Under the pieces are notes generated by a model, which had not been told where the DNA came from, did not search any database, and saw nothing but the letters and a program-made list of their open reading frames with translations. 64,000 nucleotides of DNA from Pseudomonas hygromyciniae. Its GTDB lineage: Bacteria; Pseudomonadota; Gammaproteobacteria; Pseudomonadales; Pseudomonadaceae. The stretch lies in NCBI RefSeq assembly GCF_016925675.1, contig NZ_CP070506.1:1486501-1550500 (forward strand), read 5' to 3'. Shown in pieces: positions 28,033 through 37,913 of this stretch; within the stretch, counting starts at the first letter, position 1; each line of letters opens with the position of its first letter. Made by a program: the position numbers and the translations under genes.

Positions 28033-28731
28033 ATGGCCGCAACACATCGTCTTGATTTGCTCGCGATCGAACGCGCCTTGCGTGAGGTACAGAGCCAATT
28101 TTCCCAGCTTAGCCGGGACTTTACCGAGCCACGCGACCCACTGACAGACGAAGTGCTGCAGAACGTAGTTGAAGGCTATGCCCTGATTGACGAGTATGTC
28201 GCGCAGGGGGTTGACCTATTCGACCTTCAGCAACTGAACCTGATGCTGGAGATCAATGCCACCGTGCTTTGCGGCAAAGATCCAGTGCGTCGATTGGAAT
28301 ACGCCCAGCACCTGGCGGCGACGGAAGTACACTTTTTCAACAATGTTGAAGGTGGCATCAAGGATTTGTTTAGCTGGTACTGCAAGCATCACAGTGAATC
28401 TGCGTGGAAGCGTGCAGCCGGTGTTTACGTGCGAATCCTCAGCAAGCCGCAGTTGTTCATCGAAGGTAATCACCGCAGCGGTTCGCTGATCGTTAGCTAC
28501 TTGTTGATGCGCGAGGGATTGCCGCCGTTCGTACTGACGCTGGATAACGCCGAGGGCTACTTCAATCCGTCCTCGATCATACGCAACTCCGCTAAGCATG
28601 GCGTCAAAGCACTGTACGAACTACCCAAGATCAAGAAAAAATATGCAGCGTTCCTGGAAGGCAAGGCCCCTGACCCAAGGGAGTTTTTCCTGAGCGACGC
28701 ACCGGTGCCCGTCTATCAGGGGGGCCATTGA
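28033..28731 (+). CDS. Fic-fold protein with degenerate catalytic motif, pst-linked
   Basis: 232 residues starting 29 bp after pstB. Residues 142-168 (FIEGNHRSG, then SLIVSYLLMREGLPPFVL) align with the Fic motif HPFxxGNGRxxR and its following helix and strand. The catalytic His is replaced by Gln140 and the second Gly of GNGR by His147, while Glu144, Asn146 and Arg148 remain. Fic proteins transfer AMP or other phosphate-linked groups to targets; without the His this one may be inactive, regulatory, or bind a nucleotide. The upstream half is helical and not recognised. The stop overlaps the next gene's ATG by 1 base. The fold call is a motif reading by eye. Confidence 0.6.
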   Translation: MAATHRLDLLAIERALREVQSQFSQLSRDFTEPRDPLTDEVLQNVVEGYALIDEYVAQGVDLFDLQQLNLMLEINATVLCGKDPVRRLEYAQHLAATEVHFFNNVEGGIKDLFSWYCKHHSESAWKRAAGVYVRILSKPQLFIEGNHRSGSLIVSYLLMREGLPPFVLTLDNAEGYFNPSSIIRNSAKHGVKALYELPKIKKKYAAFLEGKAPDPREFFLSDAPVPVYQGGH

Positions 28732-29321
28732 TGGGAAGGTATCCATTGCTCCATACAATCAAGCGTGTGTTAAAGCGCAAGCACATCCGTATCTCGTTCG
28801 ATATCGATGACACGCTGGCCTGTCAGCTCCAGCACAGTGCGACTGAACAGAGCCGTTTGCCGGCGTGCGTGCATCGTTGGCTGGGTGAGCCGCTGCGCAG
28901 CGGAACCCGCTCCCTGGCCCGCGAACTGCGTCGGCAGGGCTGCAGCGTCTGGGTCTATACCTCATCAGGCCGGACCCCGTCCTACATTCGCCGTTGGTTG
29001 TTGCTGTACGGCATCCACGTCGATGGTGTAGTCAACAGCGTGCGACACAACCAAGCCCTCACGGAGCGCGGGATGTCGAGTACCCCATCGAAATTCCCGC
29101 CGGCATTTGACATCGACTTGCATGTCGACGATTCCGAGGGCGTTCAGCTTGAAGGCTTCGATCACGGGTTTCGCGTGGTGGTCGTGGACCCGCAAGACGA
29201 GCACTGGGGGCAACGCGTGCTGGATGCCGTAGCACTGCTGCAGGCGCAGTTAGCTCTCCAGCAACCGCAGAGGCACAAGGTACCTGCGCTAACGTCTCCA
29301 GGATTGACGTTGAATGGGTGA
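28731..29321 (+). CDS. HAD-superfamily phosphatase-like protein, pst-linked
   Basis: 196 residues. The HAD motifs are complete: nucleophile/acid pair D24 and D26 (SFDIDDTLAC), motif II T77/S78 (VYTSSGR), a candidate motif III Lys121, and motif IV D133-D134 (HVDDSEG). A small cap region lies between motifs I and II. It probably hydrolyses a phosphate ester, but the substrate is unknown. It is coupled by a 1-base overlap to the Fic-fold gene and ends the pst operon, just before an att-like repeat and a terminator. Confidence 0.8.
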   Translation: MGRYPLLHTIKRVLKRKHIRISFDIDDTLACQLQHSATEQSRLPACVHRWLGEPLRSGTRSLARELRRQGCSVWVYTSSGRTPSYIRRWLLLYGIHVDGVVNSVRHNQALTERGMSSTPSKFPPAFDIDLHVDDSEGVQLEGFDHGFRVVVVDPQDEHWGQRVLDAVALLQAQLALQQPQRHKVPALTSPGLTLNG

Positions 29322-29324
29322 GGG

Positions 29325-29346
29325 CGAAACCTTATCTCTGCGCCAT
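29325..29346 (+). repeat. attR-like degenerate copy of the tRNA-Ser 3' end
   Basis: This 22-mer matches the tRNA-Ser 3' end at 23420-23441 in 19 positions, including the terminal CGCCAT. It lies 3 bp after the HAD gene stop and 8 bp before a strong terminator. It is read as the far end of the block inserted at tRNA-Ser. Confidence 0.55.
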
Positions 29347-29354
29347 TTTTAGTT

Positions 29355-29383
29355 AAAAAAGCCCCGATTTTCGGGGTTTTTTT
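29355..29383 (+). terminator. Terminator after the pst operon
   Basis: AAAAAAGCCCCGA, loop, TCGGGGTTTTTTT: a compact GC stem with a long T run. Before island insertion it may have been the terminator of tRNA-Ser. Confidence 0.92.
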
Positions 29384-29414
29384 ATGTCTGATGTCCCGGC
29401 CAGCGACGAGCAGT

Positions 29415-29450
29415 AGCCCCTGAAATGGTTGAGCCTTTCAGGGGCTTTTT
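29415..29450 (+). terminator. Second terminator downstream of the pst operon
   Basis: AGCCCCTGAAA and TTTCAGGGGCTTTTT form an 11-bp stem with a 10-base loop and a short T run. The next 200 bp are visibly AT-rich and hold only the promoter of the porin gene. Confidence 0.85.
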
Positions 29451-29653
29451 GTTTCTGCGTTACCCCTCAGGTTTGCTTCTGAAACAGCAGGGTGTTTTGC
29501 TAGGCGAAATTCAAGGTCAAATGGCAGATAAGCTTTTTATCAAAAATAATCAATGTAAAACAATCGCTTAGCTATTAATCGATTTTGTTTTCAATCGACA
29601 GCTTTACTTAAATTTTGCGAAGTGCTTATATTTTGTCTTGAAATCAAAATGTG

Positions 29654-29670
29654 ATTTCGCACAGCGAAAC
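29654..29670. promoter_or_regulatory. IclR-type operator 1 (porin-MFS promoter)
   Basis: ATTTCGC-ACA-GCGAAAC, an inverted repeat of the type GTTYCGC-N3-GCGRAAC, lies 90 bp before the porin start in an AT-rich promoter region. The same palindrome occurs at 32568, 41720 and 47874. Confidence 0.65.
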
Positions 29671-29759
29671 ATCTTGAGTGGTAAAAGCCGGAGCGTGCCT
29701 TTGCCGCTGGCAAAGTGTCGCTGGAGCTTCACACATAACAACAAAAATAGGGCTGCATC

Positions 29760-31025
29760 ATGGAGTGCCATTCCCGCGTCATTGCTACGTGTCTCCTGGT
29801 TTTCATTGGGCAGATAGGCCTGCCGGCGTCGGCGCAGGCGGACTTTTTCGCAGACAGCAAGGCCAGCGTCGAGCTGCGCAATTTTTACATCAATCGTGAC
29901 TACAGCCAGGCCAGCACCACCCAGTCCAAGCAGGAAGAATGGGCCCAGGGCTTTTTGCTGCGTTACGCGTCAGGGTTTACCCCTGGCCCTGTGGGTTTTG
30001 GGCTGGATGCAATCGGCCTGGTTGGCGTGAAGCTCGACTCCAGCCTGGACCGTGCCGGTTCCGGCTTGTTGCCTCGTCAGCGAGATGGCCGTGCGGTGGA
30101 TGAAAGTGGCTCCCTTGGCCTGACTGCCAAGGTGCGGGCGTCCAAGAGTTTGCTCAGAATCGGCACCTTGCATCCGCGCTTGCCGGTGGTGCAGTTCAAC
30201 GACACCCGTTTGCTGCCGCAGACGTTCGAGGGCGTGCATCTGAATTCCCAGGAGTTCGCCAACGTGACCCTCGATGCGGGGCAGATCCGCCAAGTGACCC
30301 AGCGCGACTCCACGAACCGCGAAGACCTGACGCCGTCAGTGGCCAACGCCAAGGGCATTCGTGTCAGCAAGGGCGCCACCAGCGATGAGTTCAACTTCGC
30401 CGGTGTCGGTTACAAGTGGAGCAACCAGTTAAGTGGCAGCTACTTCTACGGTGAGCTCGACCGCTTTTATCGCCAGCACAATTTCAGCCTGTTGCATGTA
30501 CTGCCCCTTGGGGAAGGGCAGTCGCTCAAGAGTGACTTGCGTTATGCCCGGTCCTACAACGAAGGCCAGAGCAATATCGATAACACTGCCGTGTCGGCGA
30601 TGCTCACCTACAGTCTGGGCGGCCACGCGTTTGGTCTGGCCTATCAGAAGATGAGTGGCGACACTGGCTACGCCTATATCCATGGCGCCGACGCGTTCTT
30701 GCCCAACTTTATTTCCAACAACGATTTTGCCAACCGGGATGAGAGGTCCTGGCAGGCGCGCTACGACTTCAATTTTGCCGCTGTGGGTATTCCGGGCCTG
30801 ACCTTCATGACCCGTTACGTCTACGGCAGCGATATTGAGTTGGGTGCCGGCAAGCCGACGGGCTCTGAGTGGGAGCGCGATACGGACATTGCCTACGTGT
30901 TCCAGGACGGTTCGTTGAAAAATCTGGGGGTGAAATGGCGTAACTCGTCTTTGCGCATGAATCACTTTGGCAGTGATCTGGACGATAACCGCCTGATCAT
31001 CAGTTACACCCTGCCACTCCTGTAG
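29760..31025 (+). CDS. OprD-family porin of the acyl-CoA catabolic cluster
   Basis: 421 residues. A signal sequence (ends about ASAQADFF) is followed by SKASVELRNFYINRDYSQ and EEWAQGFLLRYASGFT, the same N-terminal pattern as the OpdH-like porin at 4132, and a terminal strand ISYTLPLL. It should form a selective outer-membrane channel for the acid degraded by this cluster. It has operator 1 upstream and is followed after 57 bp by an MFS gene, so porin and inner-membrane carrier are probably coexpressed. Confidence 0.88.
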   Translation: MECHSRVIATCLLVFIGQIGLPASAQADFFADSKASVELRNFYINRDYSQASTTQSKQEEWAQGFLLRYASGFTPGPVGFGLDAIGLVGVKLDSSLDRAGSGLLPRQRDGRAVDESGSLGLTAKVRASKSLLRIGTLHPRLPVVQFNDTRLLPQTFEGVHLNSQEFANVTLDAGQIRQVTQRDSTNREDLTPSVANAKGIRVSKGATSDEFNFAGVGYKWSNQLSGSYFYGELDRFYRQHNFSLLHVLPLGEGQSLKSDLRYARSYNEGQSNIDNTAVSAMLTYSLGGHAFGLAYQKMSGDTGYAYIHGADAFLPNFISNNDFANRDERSWQARYDFNFAAVGIPGLTFMTRYVYGSDIELGAGKPTGSEWERDTDIAYVFQDGSLKNLGVKWRNSSLRMNHFGSDLDDNRLIISYTLPLL

Positions 31026-31082
31026 TCGAGTCGGTGACAGCCCGCCAGGCGGGTCTATAACAACAATGAGGTCGTAGCGGCT

Positions 31083-32447
31083 ATGAAGAACGCACTTTAT
31101 CCATCACGTATACGCGCCTGGTTCACCGTCAGCATACTGATGCTGGCCTACGTTTTATCCTTCGTGGACCGGCAGATTCTCAACCTGCTGGTGGGACCGA
31201 TCCGTCACGACATGGATATCAGCGACACGCAGATGAGCCTGTTGATGGGGCTGTCGTTTGCGATTTTCTACACCCTCTGCGGCATCCCGCTGGGGCGGAT
31301 TGCCGACAGCAAGAGCCGGCGTAACCTGCTGATGTGCGGGATCCTGGTGTGGAGCGGCATGACCGCCGCCTGCGGCATGGTCAAAGGTTACTGGCAGTTC
31401 CTTTTTTGCCGGATTGGCGTGGCAGCAGGCGAAGCCTCCTTGGCGCCCTGTGCTTATTCGATGATCTCCGACAGTTTCACCCCTGAGCGTCGCGGTACGG
31501 CGTTCAGCGTGTATTCGACGGCGATTTACCTGGGTTCGGGCGTTGCCCTGTTGTTGGGTGGGGTGGCGGTGCACTTTGCTACCAGCCAGGGCGATATGAC
31601 ATTGCCGCTGATTGGCACCGTGCGCCCGTGGCAAATGGTGTTCCTGATTCTCGGCGCGGTTGGTGTGGTCTTCTCCCTGTGCTTGCTGTTGCTGCGCGAG
31701 CCGGTGCGCCATGGCGTGGGGGCGGGCCTGGAGCTGCCGTTTTCGGAGTTCGTCGATTACCTGCGTAAAAACCGCCGCACCATGCTTTGCCATAACCTGG
31801 GCTTTGCTTGCCTGACGTTTACGGCCTACGGCAGCAGTGCCTGGATCCCGACATTTTTTGTGCGCTCGTTCGACATGAGCGTACCTGAGGTCGGGGTGAT
31901 CTACGGCAGCATGCTGGCGATCTGCGGCTCTCTTGGCTTGTTGGTGGGTGGCCGGTTGTGCGACTGGCTGATCAAGCGCGGTCACCGCGATGCTCCCCTG
32001 CGTATCGCAATCCTGGCTGCCGTACTGACCTTGCCATCGAACCTGGGCTATCTGGTGGATGACAAGAACCTGGCCCTGGTGATGATGGCCTTTCACGTGT
32101 TTACCGTGAGCATGCCCTTTGGCGTCGGCCCTTTGGCCGTGCAAGAAGTGGTGCCCAGCCCGATGCGTGGGCAGGCCTCGGCGCTGTATCAGTTTGCCGT
32201 GACCTTGATCGGCCTGGGGATTGGCCCGACGGCCGTGGCCTTGGGCACCGATTATGTGTTCGGCAGCGACTCGGCGCTGCGCTACTCGCTGGCAGTAGTG
32301 ACGGGCGTTTCGCTGGTGCTGGCCGTGGTGATTCTGATGAGCGGCCTGCGTTCGTATCGCGAAAGCCTGGAGCGTCTCAAAAGCTGGGCGCCCAAGGATC
32401 CCACGCTGGTGGTACCAGGGCGGCAGGTGCCAGCGGCTGACGCTTGA
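31083..32447 (+). CDS. MFS transporter of the acyl-CoA catabolic cluster
   Basis: 454 residues, 12 membrane segments. The MFS motif A-like GRIADSKSRRNLL lies between segments 2 and 3, and the N-terminus SFVDRQILNLLVGPIRHDMDISDTQMSLL is typical of the spinster-like/anion-cation symporter MFS members that often serve organic-acid or steroid catabolic operons. It is inferred to import the same acid that enters by the upstream porin. A terminator follows at 32475. Confidence 0.85.
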   Translation: MKNALYPSRIRAWFTVSILMLAYVLSFVDRQILNLLVGPIRHDMDISDTQMSLLMGLSFAIFYTLCGIPLGRIADSKSRRNLLMCGILVWSGMTAACGMVKGYWQFLFCRIGVAAGEASLAPCAYSMISDSFTPERRGTAFSVYSTAIYLGSGVALLLGGVAVHFATSQGDMTLPLIGTVRPWQMVFLILGAVGVVFSLCLLLLREPVRHGVGAGLELPFSEFVDYLRKNRRTMLCHNLGFACLTFTAYGSSAWIPTFFVRSFDMSVPEVGVIYGSMLAICGSLGLLVGGRLCDWLIKRGHRDAPLRIAILAAVLTLPSNLGYLVDDKNLALVMMAFHVFTVSMPFGVGPLAVQEVVPSPMRGQASALYQFAVTLIGLGIGPTAVALGTDYVFGSDSALRYSLAVVTGVSLVLAVVILMSGLRSYRESLERLKSWAPKDPTLVVPGRQVPAADA

Positions 32448-32474
32448 GTCAGTAATTTCTCTCGCTAGATCAAG

Positions 32475-32503
32475 CTGACACCCCACGGGGTGTCAGTTTT
32501 TTT
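32475..32503 (+). terminator. Terminator after the MFS gene
   Basis: CTGACACCCC-ACG-GGGTGTCAG followed by seven T residues. Confidence 0.92.
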
Positions 32504-32529
32504 CCGTCGGCAATCTTTCCAGAAACCGT

Positions 32530-32587
32530 TTGCCAAAACATGACGCTTTGATAAAATCGATTCGCATGTTCCGCATTGCGGAACATG
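32530..32587 (+). promoter_or_regulatory. Promoter with IclR-type operator 2 before the PimF-like gene
   Basis: TTGCCA (32530) and TAAAAT (32552) with 16-bp spacing resemble a sigma-70 promoter. Directly downstream, 32565-32587 is a perfect 23-bp palindrome whose core is GTTCCGC-ATT-GCGGAAC. An operator at the start site suggests repression. Confidence 0.75.
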
Positions 32588-32618
32588 GTTTCAATAAAAA
32601 CAAGATATCGAGGTTCAG

Positions 32619-34724
32619 ATGAATTCCAGCGTGAGCTACGAGCGCCAAGGCGAGATTGCACTGATCACCCTGAACAACCCGCCGGTCAACGCCCTTGGTC
32701 AAGCCGAGCGTGAAGGCCTGTTACGCGCCTTGCACCAGGGCCAGATCGACACGCAGGCCAAGGTGTTGGTGCTACTGTGCGCTGGCCGCACTTTCATTGC
32801 CGGGGCTGATATCAAGGAGTTCGGCAAGCCGCCCCAGGCGCCGAGCCTGCCGGAAGTGGTCAACGCCTATGAACAAAGCGACAAACCCTGTGTCGCGGTG
32901 ATTCACGGCACGGCCTTGGGCGGCGGCCTGGAAATGGCCCTGGGCTGCCATTATCGAATCGCCCGCCGCGATGCCAAGGTCGGCCTGCCGGAGGTCAAGC
33001 TCGGGTTGCTGCCGGGCGCGGGCGGCACCCAGCGCTTGCCCCGTCTGGCAGGTGTGGCCAAGGCCCTGGAGATGATTGTCTCCGGCCAGCCCATCAACGC
33101 GACGCAAGCCCGGGAGCATCACATTGTCGATGAACTGTTCGACGGCGATCCCCGCACCGCCGCCATCGCCTTTGCCCAACGCATGCTGGATAACGGCCTG
33201 GGTGTGCGGCGCACCGGTGAACAAACCGCCGCCCTCAAGGGCGTGGACAACGCCGGGTTGATCGCCGCCAAAAGCGCCGCTGTCACCCAGGGGTTGCCGG
33301 GTTTCTTTTCCCCGCCCCGCTGTGTCGCCGCGATCGAAGCGGCGACCTTGCTGCCACTGGCCGAAGGCTTGCAGCGCGAGCGCGCACTGTTCCAGGAGTG
33401 CCTGGCCTCTGAGCAGCGTGCGGCGTTGGTACACGCCTTCTTTGCCGAGCGCCAATGCGCCCAGATCGACGACCTGCCCAAGGACACGCCCGTACGCACC
33501 GTTGAACGCGTCGGAGTGATCGGTGGCGGCACCATGGGCGTGGGGATCGCCTTGAGTTTTGTCAGCGCCGGCATTGCCGTGCTGCTCTTGGAAGTCGATG
33601 AGCCGGCCCTGCAGCGGGCATTGCAACGTGCCCGCGAGACCTGCGAAGCCAGTGTCGCCCGTGGCAGCTTGAGCCCTGCCGTGATGGAGCAGCGTTTGGC
33701 GCTGCTGCATGGCGGGGTGGACTACAGCGAGCTGGCCACTGCCGACCTGGTCATCGAGGCGGTGTTTGAAAGCCTGGAGGTCAAGCGCCAGGTGTTTGAA
33801 CGCCTGGATCACGTCTGCAAACCCGGCGCGATCCTCGCCAGCAACACATCGTCACTGGATCTGGATGTGATCGCTGGCTTCACTTCACGGCCTCAGGATG
33901 TGGTGGGCCTGCACTTTTTCAGCCCGGCCAACGTCATGCGCCTGCTGGAAGTCGTGCGTGGGCGGCACACCGCTCTCGACGTGTTGGCCACTGTTATGCA
34001 ATTGAGCAAAAAGCTCAACAAGATTGCCGTGGTGGTAGGCGTCTGTGACGGGTTCGTCGGTAACCGCATGATCTTCCAGTATGGCCGCGAGGCCGAGTTC
34101 CTGTTGGAGGAGGGCGCCACTCCCGAGCAAGTCGACGGGGCCTTGCGCACCTTCGGCATGGCCATGGGCCCCAATGCCATGCGGGACCTGTCGGGGCTGG
34201 ATATTGGCTGGAGCATCCGCCAGCGCCAGCGCGCCACGCTGCCCGCGAACTATCCGTTGCCCGGCGTCCTCGACGCGTTGTACGCGGCCGGCATGCTCGG
34301 CCAGAAGACCGGCAAGGGCTTCTACTGTTACGCCCCCGGCTCCCGTCGTCCCGAGCCCAACCCTGAACTGTTGCCGCTGCTGCAAGCCGTCTCCCGTGAC
34401 AAAGGCATTGAGCGGCGCGCCCTGAGTGATGAATACATCGTCGAGCGCTGCCTGTTCGCCTTGATCAATGAGGGCGCAAAAATCCTGCAGGAAGGCATCG
34501 CCCGGCGTAGCAGCGACATCGATGTCATCTACCTCAACGGCTATGGCTTTGCCGCCTGGCGCGGCGGCCCGATGTTCTATGCCGACAGCCTTGGCCTGGA
34601 CAAGGTACTGGCCCGTATTCGCGAGTTCCACCAACGCTTCGGCGCCTGGTGGGAGCCCGCGCCGCTGCTGGAAAAACTGGCGGCAGAAGGGCGGCGCTTC
34701 GCTGACTGGAAACTGGATTCATAA
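32619..34724 (+). CDS. Bifunctional enoyl-CoA hydratase / 3-hydroxyacyl-CoA dehydrogenase (PimF-like)
   Basis: 701 residues. The N-terminal crotonase domain (about 1-190) has the oxyanion segments AGADIKEFG and [21 protein letters not shown] Rossmann domain follows with [17 protein letters not shown] (from about residue 296), then hydroxyacyl-CoA dehydrogenase C-terminal domains ([18 protein letters not shown]). It hydrates enoyl-CoA and oxidises the product, the middle steps of beta-oxidation. Size and fusion order match FadB-type peroxisomal-like enzymes and R. palustris PimF. It begins the pimF-ACAD-ACAD-etfBA operon. Confidence 0.9.
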   Translation: MNSSVSYERQGEIALITLNNPPVNALGQAEREGLLRALHQGQIDTQAKVLVLLCAGRTFIAGADIKEFGKPPQAPSLPEVVNAYEQSDKPCVAVIHGTALGGGLEMALGCHYRIARRDAKVGLPEVKLGLLPGAGGTQRLPRLAGVAKALEMIVSGQPINATQAREHHIVDELFDGDPRTAAIAFAQRMLDNGLGVRRTGEQTAALKGVDNAGLIAAKSAAVTQGLPGFFSPPRCVAAIEAATLLPLAEGLQRERALFQECLASEQRAALVHAFFAERQCAQIDDLPKDTPVRTVERVGVIGGGTMGVGIALSFVSAGIAVLLLEVDEPALQRALQRARETCEASVARGSLSPAVMEQRLALLHGGVDYSELATADLVIEAVFESLEVKRQVFERLDHVCKPGAILASNTSSLDLDVIAGFTSRPQDVVGLHFFSPANVMRLLEVVRGRHTALDVLATVMQLSKKLNKIAVVVGVCDGFVGNRMIFQYGREAEFLLEEGATPEQVDGALRTFGMAMGPNAMRDLSGLDIGWSIRQRQRATLPANYPLPGVLDALYAAGMLGQKTGKGFYCYAPGSRRPEPNPELLPLLQAVSRDKGIERRALSDEYIVERCLFALINEGAKILQEGIARRSSDIDVIYLNGYGFAAWRGGPMFYADSLGLDKVLARIREFHQRFGAWWEPAPLLEKLAAEGRRFADWKLDS

Positions 34725-34764
34725 CGGCCTGCTTCACGGTCTATCAATGGCTTGGAGAAACAAC

Positions 34765-35961
34765 ATGGATATTCATTTTACCGCTGAAGAACTGGCGTTT
34801 CGTGATGAAGTCAGGGCCTTCTTGAAGAACAAACTGCCCCAGGACCTGGCCGACAAGGTGCGCCTGGGCAAGCCCTTGTCCAAGGATGACCACTTACGCT
34901 GGCAGGCAATCCAGAACGCGCAGGGGTGGTACGCCACCCATTGGCCGGTGGCCTTTGGCGGTACTGGCTGGGGCGCTGTGCAAAAGCATATCTTTGATGA
35001 GGAATGCGCACTGGTGGGCGCTCCGCGCAGCATTCCGTTCGGGGTCAACATGGTGGCGCCGGTGCTGATCAAGTACGGCACGCCACAGCAACAAGACCAC
35101 TACCTGCCGCGCATCCTCAACGGTGCCGATTGGTGGTGCCAGGGCTACTCCGAGCCAGGCGCCGGCTCTGACCTGGCCTCGCTGAAAACCCGCGCGGTGC
35201 GCGAGGGCGACTATTACATCGTCAATGGCCAGAAGACCTGGACCACCCTGGGCCAGCACGCCAACATGATTTTCTGCCTGGTGCGCACCGACCCACAGGC
35301 GCAGAAGCAACGGGGTATTTCCTTCCTGCTGATCGATATGACCAGTCCGGGTATCAGTGTGCGGCCGATCATCACCCTGGACGGCGAACACGAGGTCAAC
35401 GAGGTGTTCTTCGACAACGTCAAGGTGCCCGTAGCGAACCTGGTCGGCGAAGAAAACCAAGGCTGGACATGCGCCAAATACCTGCTCACCTACGAGCGTA
35501 CTGGCCTGGCGGGAATCGGCGCGTCGAAGGCGGCGCTAGCCCACCTCAAGCGCATTGCCCGTAAGCAGATGAGCGAAGGCCGGCCAATCTTCGACGACCC
35601 GCTGTTTCGCGCCCAGGTCGCGGAGCTGGAAATGCAATTGATGGCCACCGAAATGAGCACCTTGCGCACCCTGGCTGCGGCCAAGGATGGCGGGGTGCCC
35701 GGTGCGGAAAGCTCGATCCTCAAGGTCAAGGGCACCGAAGTTCGCCAGGCCATCAGCCACTTGCTGCGCAAAGTGATCGGGCCCTATGCGCTGCCCTACC
35801 TGGAAGAAGAACTGGAGCTGGATCATCCGGGCGAACCCCTGCACGCCGATTACAGCGTGGCGTTGGCCAGCCAGTATTTCAACCTGCGCAAGCTGTCGAT
35901 CTTCGGCGGCTCCAACGAAATTCAGAAAAACATCGTCGCCAAGATGATTCTCGAACTGTAA
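34765..35961 (+). CDS. Acyl-CoA dehydrogenase, large subunit type (PimC-like)
   Basis: 398 residues from the ATG at 34765 (TTGGAG upstream). The acyl-CoA dehydrogenase fold shows CQGYSEPGAGSDLASLKTRA, GQKTWTTLGQHANMIFCLVRT and the C-terminal IFGGSNEIQKNIVAKMILEL. With the adjacent gene it forms a pair typical of heteromeric acyl-CoA dehydrogenases such as PimC/PimD. It desaturates an acyl-CoA and gives electrons to ETF, encoded just downstream. Substrate is unproven. Confidence 0.88.
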   Translation: MDIHFTAEELAFRDEVRAFLKNKLPQDLADKVRLGKPLSKDDHLRWQAIQNAQGWYATHWPVAFGGTGWGAVQKHIFDEECALVGAPRSIPFGVNMVAPVLIKYGTPQQQDHYLPRILNGADWWCQGYSEPGAGSDLASLKTRAVREGDYYIVNGQKTWTTLGQHANMIFCLVRTDPQAQKQRGISFLLIDMTSPGISVRPIITLDGEHEVNEVFFDNVKVPVANLVGEENQGWTCAKYLLTYERTGLAGIGASKAALAHLKRIARKQMSEGRPIFDDPLFRAQVAELEMQLMATEMSTLRTLAAAKDGGVPGAESSILKVKGTEVRQAISHLLRKVIGPYALPYLEEELELDHPGEPLHADYSVALASQYFNLRKLSIFGGSNEIQKNIVAKMILEL

Positions 35962-35973
35962 GGGGCTCTGACC

Positions 35974-37116
35974 ATGGACTTCAAACTGACCGAAGAGCAG
36001 CAAATGCTGCAAGACACCGCCACCCGCCTGGTGCGCGACGCCTACAGCTTCGAGGCGCGTGAGCAGTATGCCCAGAGCGATGAGGGTTTCAGTCGTACGT
36101 TCTGGCAGCAACTCGGTGAACTGGGGCTGACGGCGGTGCCGTTTCCCGAGGCCCTGGGCGGCTTTGGCGGGGGCGGCGTCGATACGATGCTGTTGATGAC
36201 CGAGTTCGGTCGCGGCCTGTGCCTGGAACCCTATGTGGAATCGGTGATTTATGCCGGTGGGTTGCTGATGCAACTCGCCAACTCGGCCCAGCAGCAAGAC
36301 CTGTTGGCGCAAGTGGCCAGCGGGCAATTGCTGCTCGCCACGGCCTTTGAGGAGCAGCAGAGCCACTACCATTTGAACGATGTGCAGACCCGTGCCGAAC
36401 AGACGGCCGAGGGCTGGACACTGACCGGCAGGAAAGCGGTGGTAATGGGCGGGCACCAGGCCGGCTTGATTCTGGTCAGCGCGCGGATCAGTGGTGACAG
36501 CCGCGATGAGCACGGCATTGGCCTGTTCCTGGTGGATCCGCAGGCCGCTGGCGTCGAGCGCCGCACCTATCCAACGGTCGATGGCCGCAAAGCCTGCGAC
36601 CTTTACCTGGATAAGGTGAAGGTTTCTGCCGATCAGGAATTGGGTGAACCGGGCCAGGCCCTCGCGGCGTTGCGTTATCAGCAAGGGCGGGCCATTGCCG
36701 CACAGTGCGCGGATGCGTTGGGCAGCATGCAGGAAGCCTGTCGCCTGACCCTGGAATACTTGAAGACCCGGCAACAGTTTGGTGTGGCGATTGGTCAGTT
36801 CCAGGTGCTGCAGCACCGTATGGTGGACATGCGTACCGACCTGGAACAGGCCACCAGCATGGCGATCCTGGCCGCGTGCTGCTGCGACGAAGCAGACAGC
36901 CTTGAGCGCACCAGGACCCTGGCCGCCGCCAAGTTCATCGTCACCCGCGCCGCGCGCAACATCGCCGAGCAGGCGATCCAACTGCACGGCGGGATCGGCA
37001 TGACCTGGGAGTACACCTTGGCGCATCACGCCAAACGCCTGGTGATGCTCAGTCATCAGTTCGGTGATGACGACCATCACCTCAAGGCTTATGCCGCGTT
37101 GCTCGATGCCGCATGA
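35974..37116 (+). CDS. Acyl-CoA dehydrogenase, small subunit type (PimD-like)
   Basis: 380 residues, acyl-CoA dehydrogenase family but clearly different from its neighbour: [22 protein letters not shown] at the start, [28 protein letters not shown], then [28 protein letters not shown] and [23 protein letters not shown] at the end. Members that end this way often lack the catalytic Glu or act with a partner. The 12-bp gap supports a complex with the upstream dehydrogenase. Confidence 0.87.
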   Translation: MDFKLTEEQQMLQDTATRLVRDAYSFEAREQYAQSDEGFSRTFWQQLGELGLTAVPFPEALGGFGGGGVDTMLLMTEFGRGLCLEPYVESVIYAGGLLMQLANSAQQQDLLAQVASGQLLLATAFEEQQSHYHLNDVQTRAEQTAEGWTLTGRKAVVMGGHQAGLILVSARISGDSRDEHGIGLFLVDPQAAGVERRTYPTVDGRKACDLYLDKVKVSADQELGEPGQALAALRYQQGRAIAAQCADALGSMQEACRLTLEYLKTRQQFGVAIGQFQVLQHRMVDMRTDLEQATSMAILAACCCDEADSLERTRTLAAAKFIVTRAARNIAEQAIQLHGGIGMTWEYTLAHHAKRLVMLSHQFGDDDHHLKAYAALLDAA

Positions 37117-37147
37117 ACCGCCGATTTTTCACTCTGAGGGAGCACCT

Positions 37148-37897
37148 ATGAAAGTCCTCGTCGCAGTCAAACGAGTGGTCGATTACAACGTGAAAGTTCG
37201 CGTCAAGGCGGACAATTGCGGCGTCGATCTGGCTAACGTCAAAATGTCGATGAACCCCTTCTGCGAAATCGCCGTGGAAGAAGCCGTACGCCTGAAAGAA
37301 AAAGCGATAGCGACCGAAATCGTCGTCGTTTGCGTAGGGCCCGCTACTGCTCAAGAGCAACTGCGTACCGCCCTGGCGCTGGGTGCTGATCGCGCCGTAC
37401 TCGTCGAATCCGCTGAAGAACTGACCTCCCTGGCCGTTGCCAAGTTGCTCAAGGCTGTTGTCGACAAGGAACAGCCGCAACTGGTGATCCTTGGCAAACA
37501 GGCGATCGACAGCGACAACAACCAGACTGGCCAGATGCTGGCTGCACTGACCGGATACGGCCAGGGCACCTTCGCTTCCAAAGTCGAAGTCAGCGGCGAC
37601 AGCGTTGCCGTGACCCGCGAAATCGACGGCGGCGCGCAGACGGTTTCCTTGAAACTGCCGGCCATCGTCACCACTGACCTGCGTTTGAACGAGCCGCGTT
37701 ATGCGTCCCTGCCAAACATCATGAAAGCCAAGAAAAAGCCTCTCGAAGTGCTGACTCCGGATGCTTTGGGCGTTTCCACCGCCTCTACCAACAAGACCGT
37801 CAAAGTCCAAGCGCCGGCGGCACGCAGCGCGGGTATCAAGGTCAAGTCGGTGGCTGAACTGGTCGAGAAGCTGAAAAACGAAGCGAAGGTGCTTTGA
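37148..37897 (+). CDS. etfB: Electron transfer flavoprotein beta subunit
   Basis: 249 residues from the ATG at 37148 (GGGAG upstream). [20 protein letters not shown] and [25 protein letters not shown], followed by [22 protein letters not shown], are the classic EtfB motifs binding AMP and FAD phosphate. It accepts electrons from the acyl-CoA dehydrogenases. It starts 31 bp after the PimD-like gene and pairs with etfA 16 bp downstream. Confidence 0.94.
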   Translation: MKVLVAVKRVVDYNVKVRVKADNCGVDLANVKMSMNPFCEIAVEEAVRLKEKAIATEIVVVCVGPATAQEQLRTALALGADRAVLVESAEELTSLAVAKLLKAVVDKEQPQLVILGKQAIDSDNNQTGQMLAALTGYGQGTFASKVEVSGDSVAVTREIDGGAQTVSLKLPAIVTTDLRLNEPRYASLPNIMKAKKKPLEVLTPDALGVSTASTNKTVKVQAPAARSAGIKVKSVAELVEKLKNEAKVL

Positions 37898-37913
37898 ATT
37901 GGAGAGCCTGATC

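Noticed and set aside
28216..28599. A 127-codon antisense frame inside the Fic-fold gene
   Set aside because: No ribosome site or motif; it is the complement of the better-supported frame.
34468..34764. Upstream extension of the first acyl-CoA dehydrogenase
   Set aside because: It overlaps the PimF-like gene in another frame; a proper ribosome site precedes the ATG at 34765.
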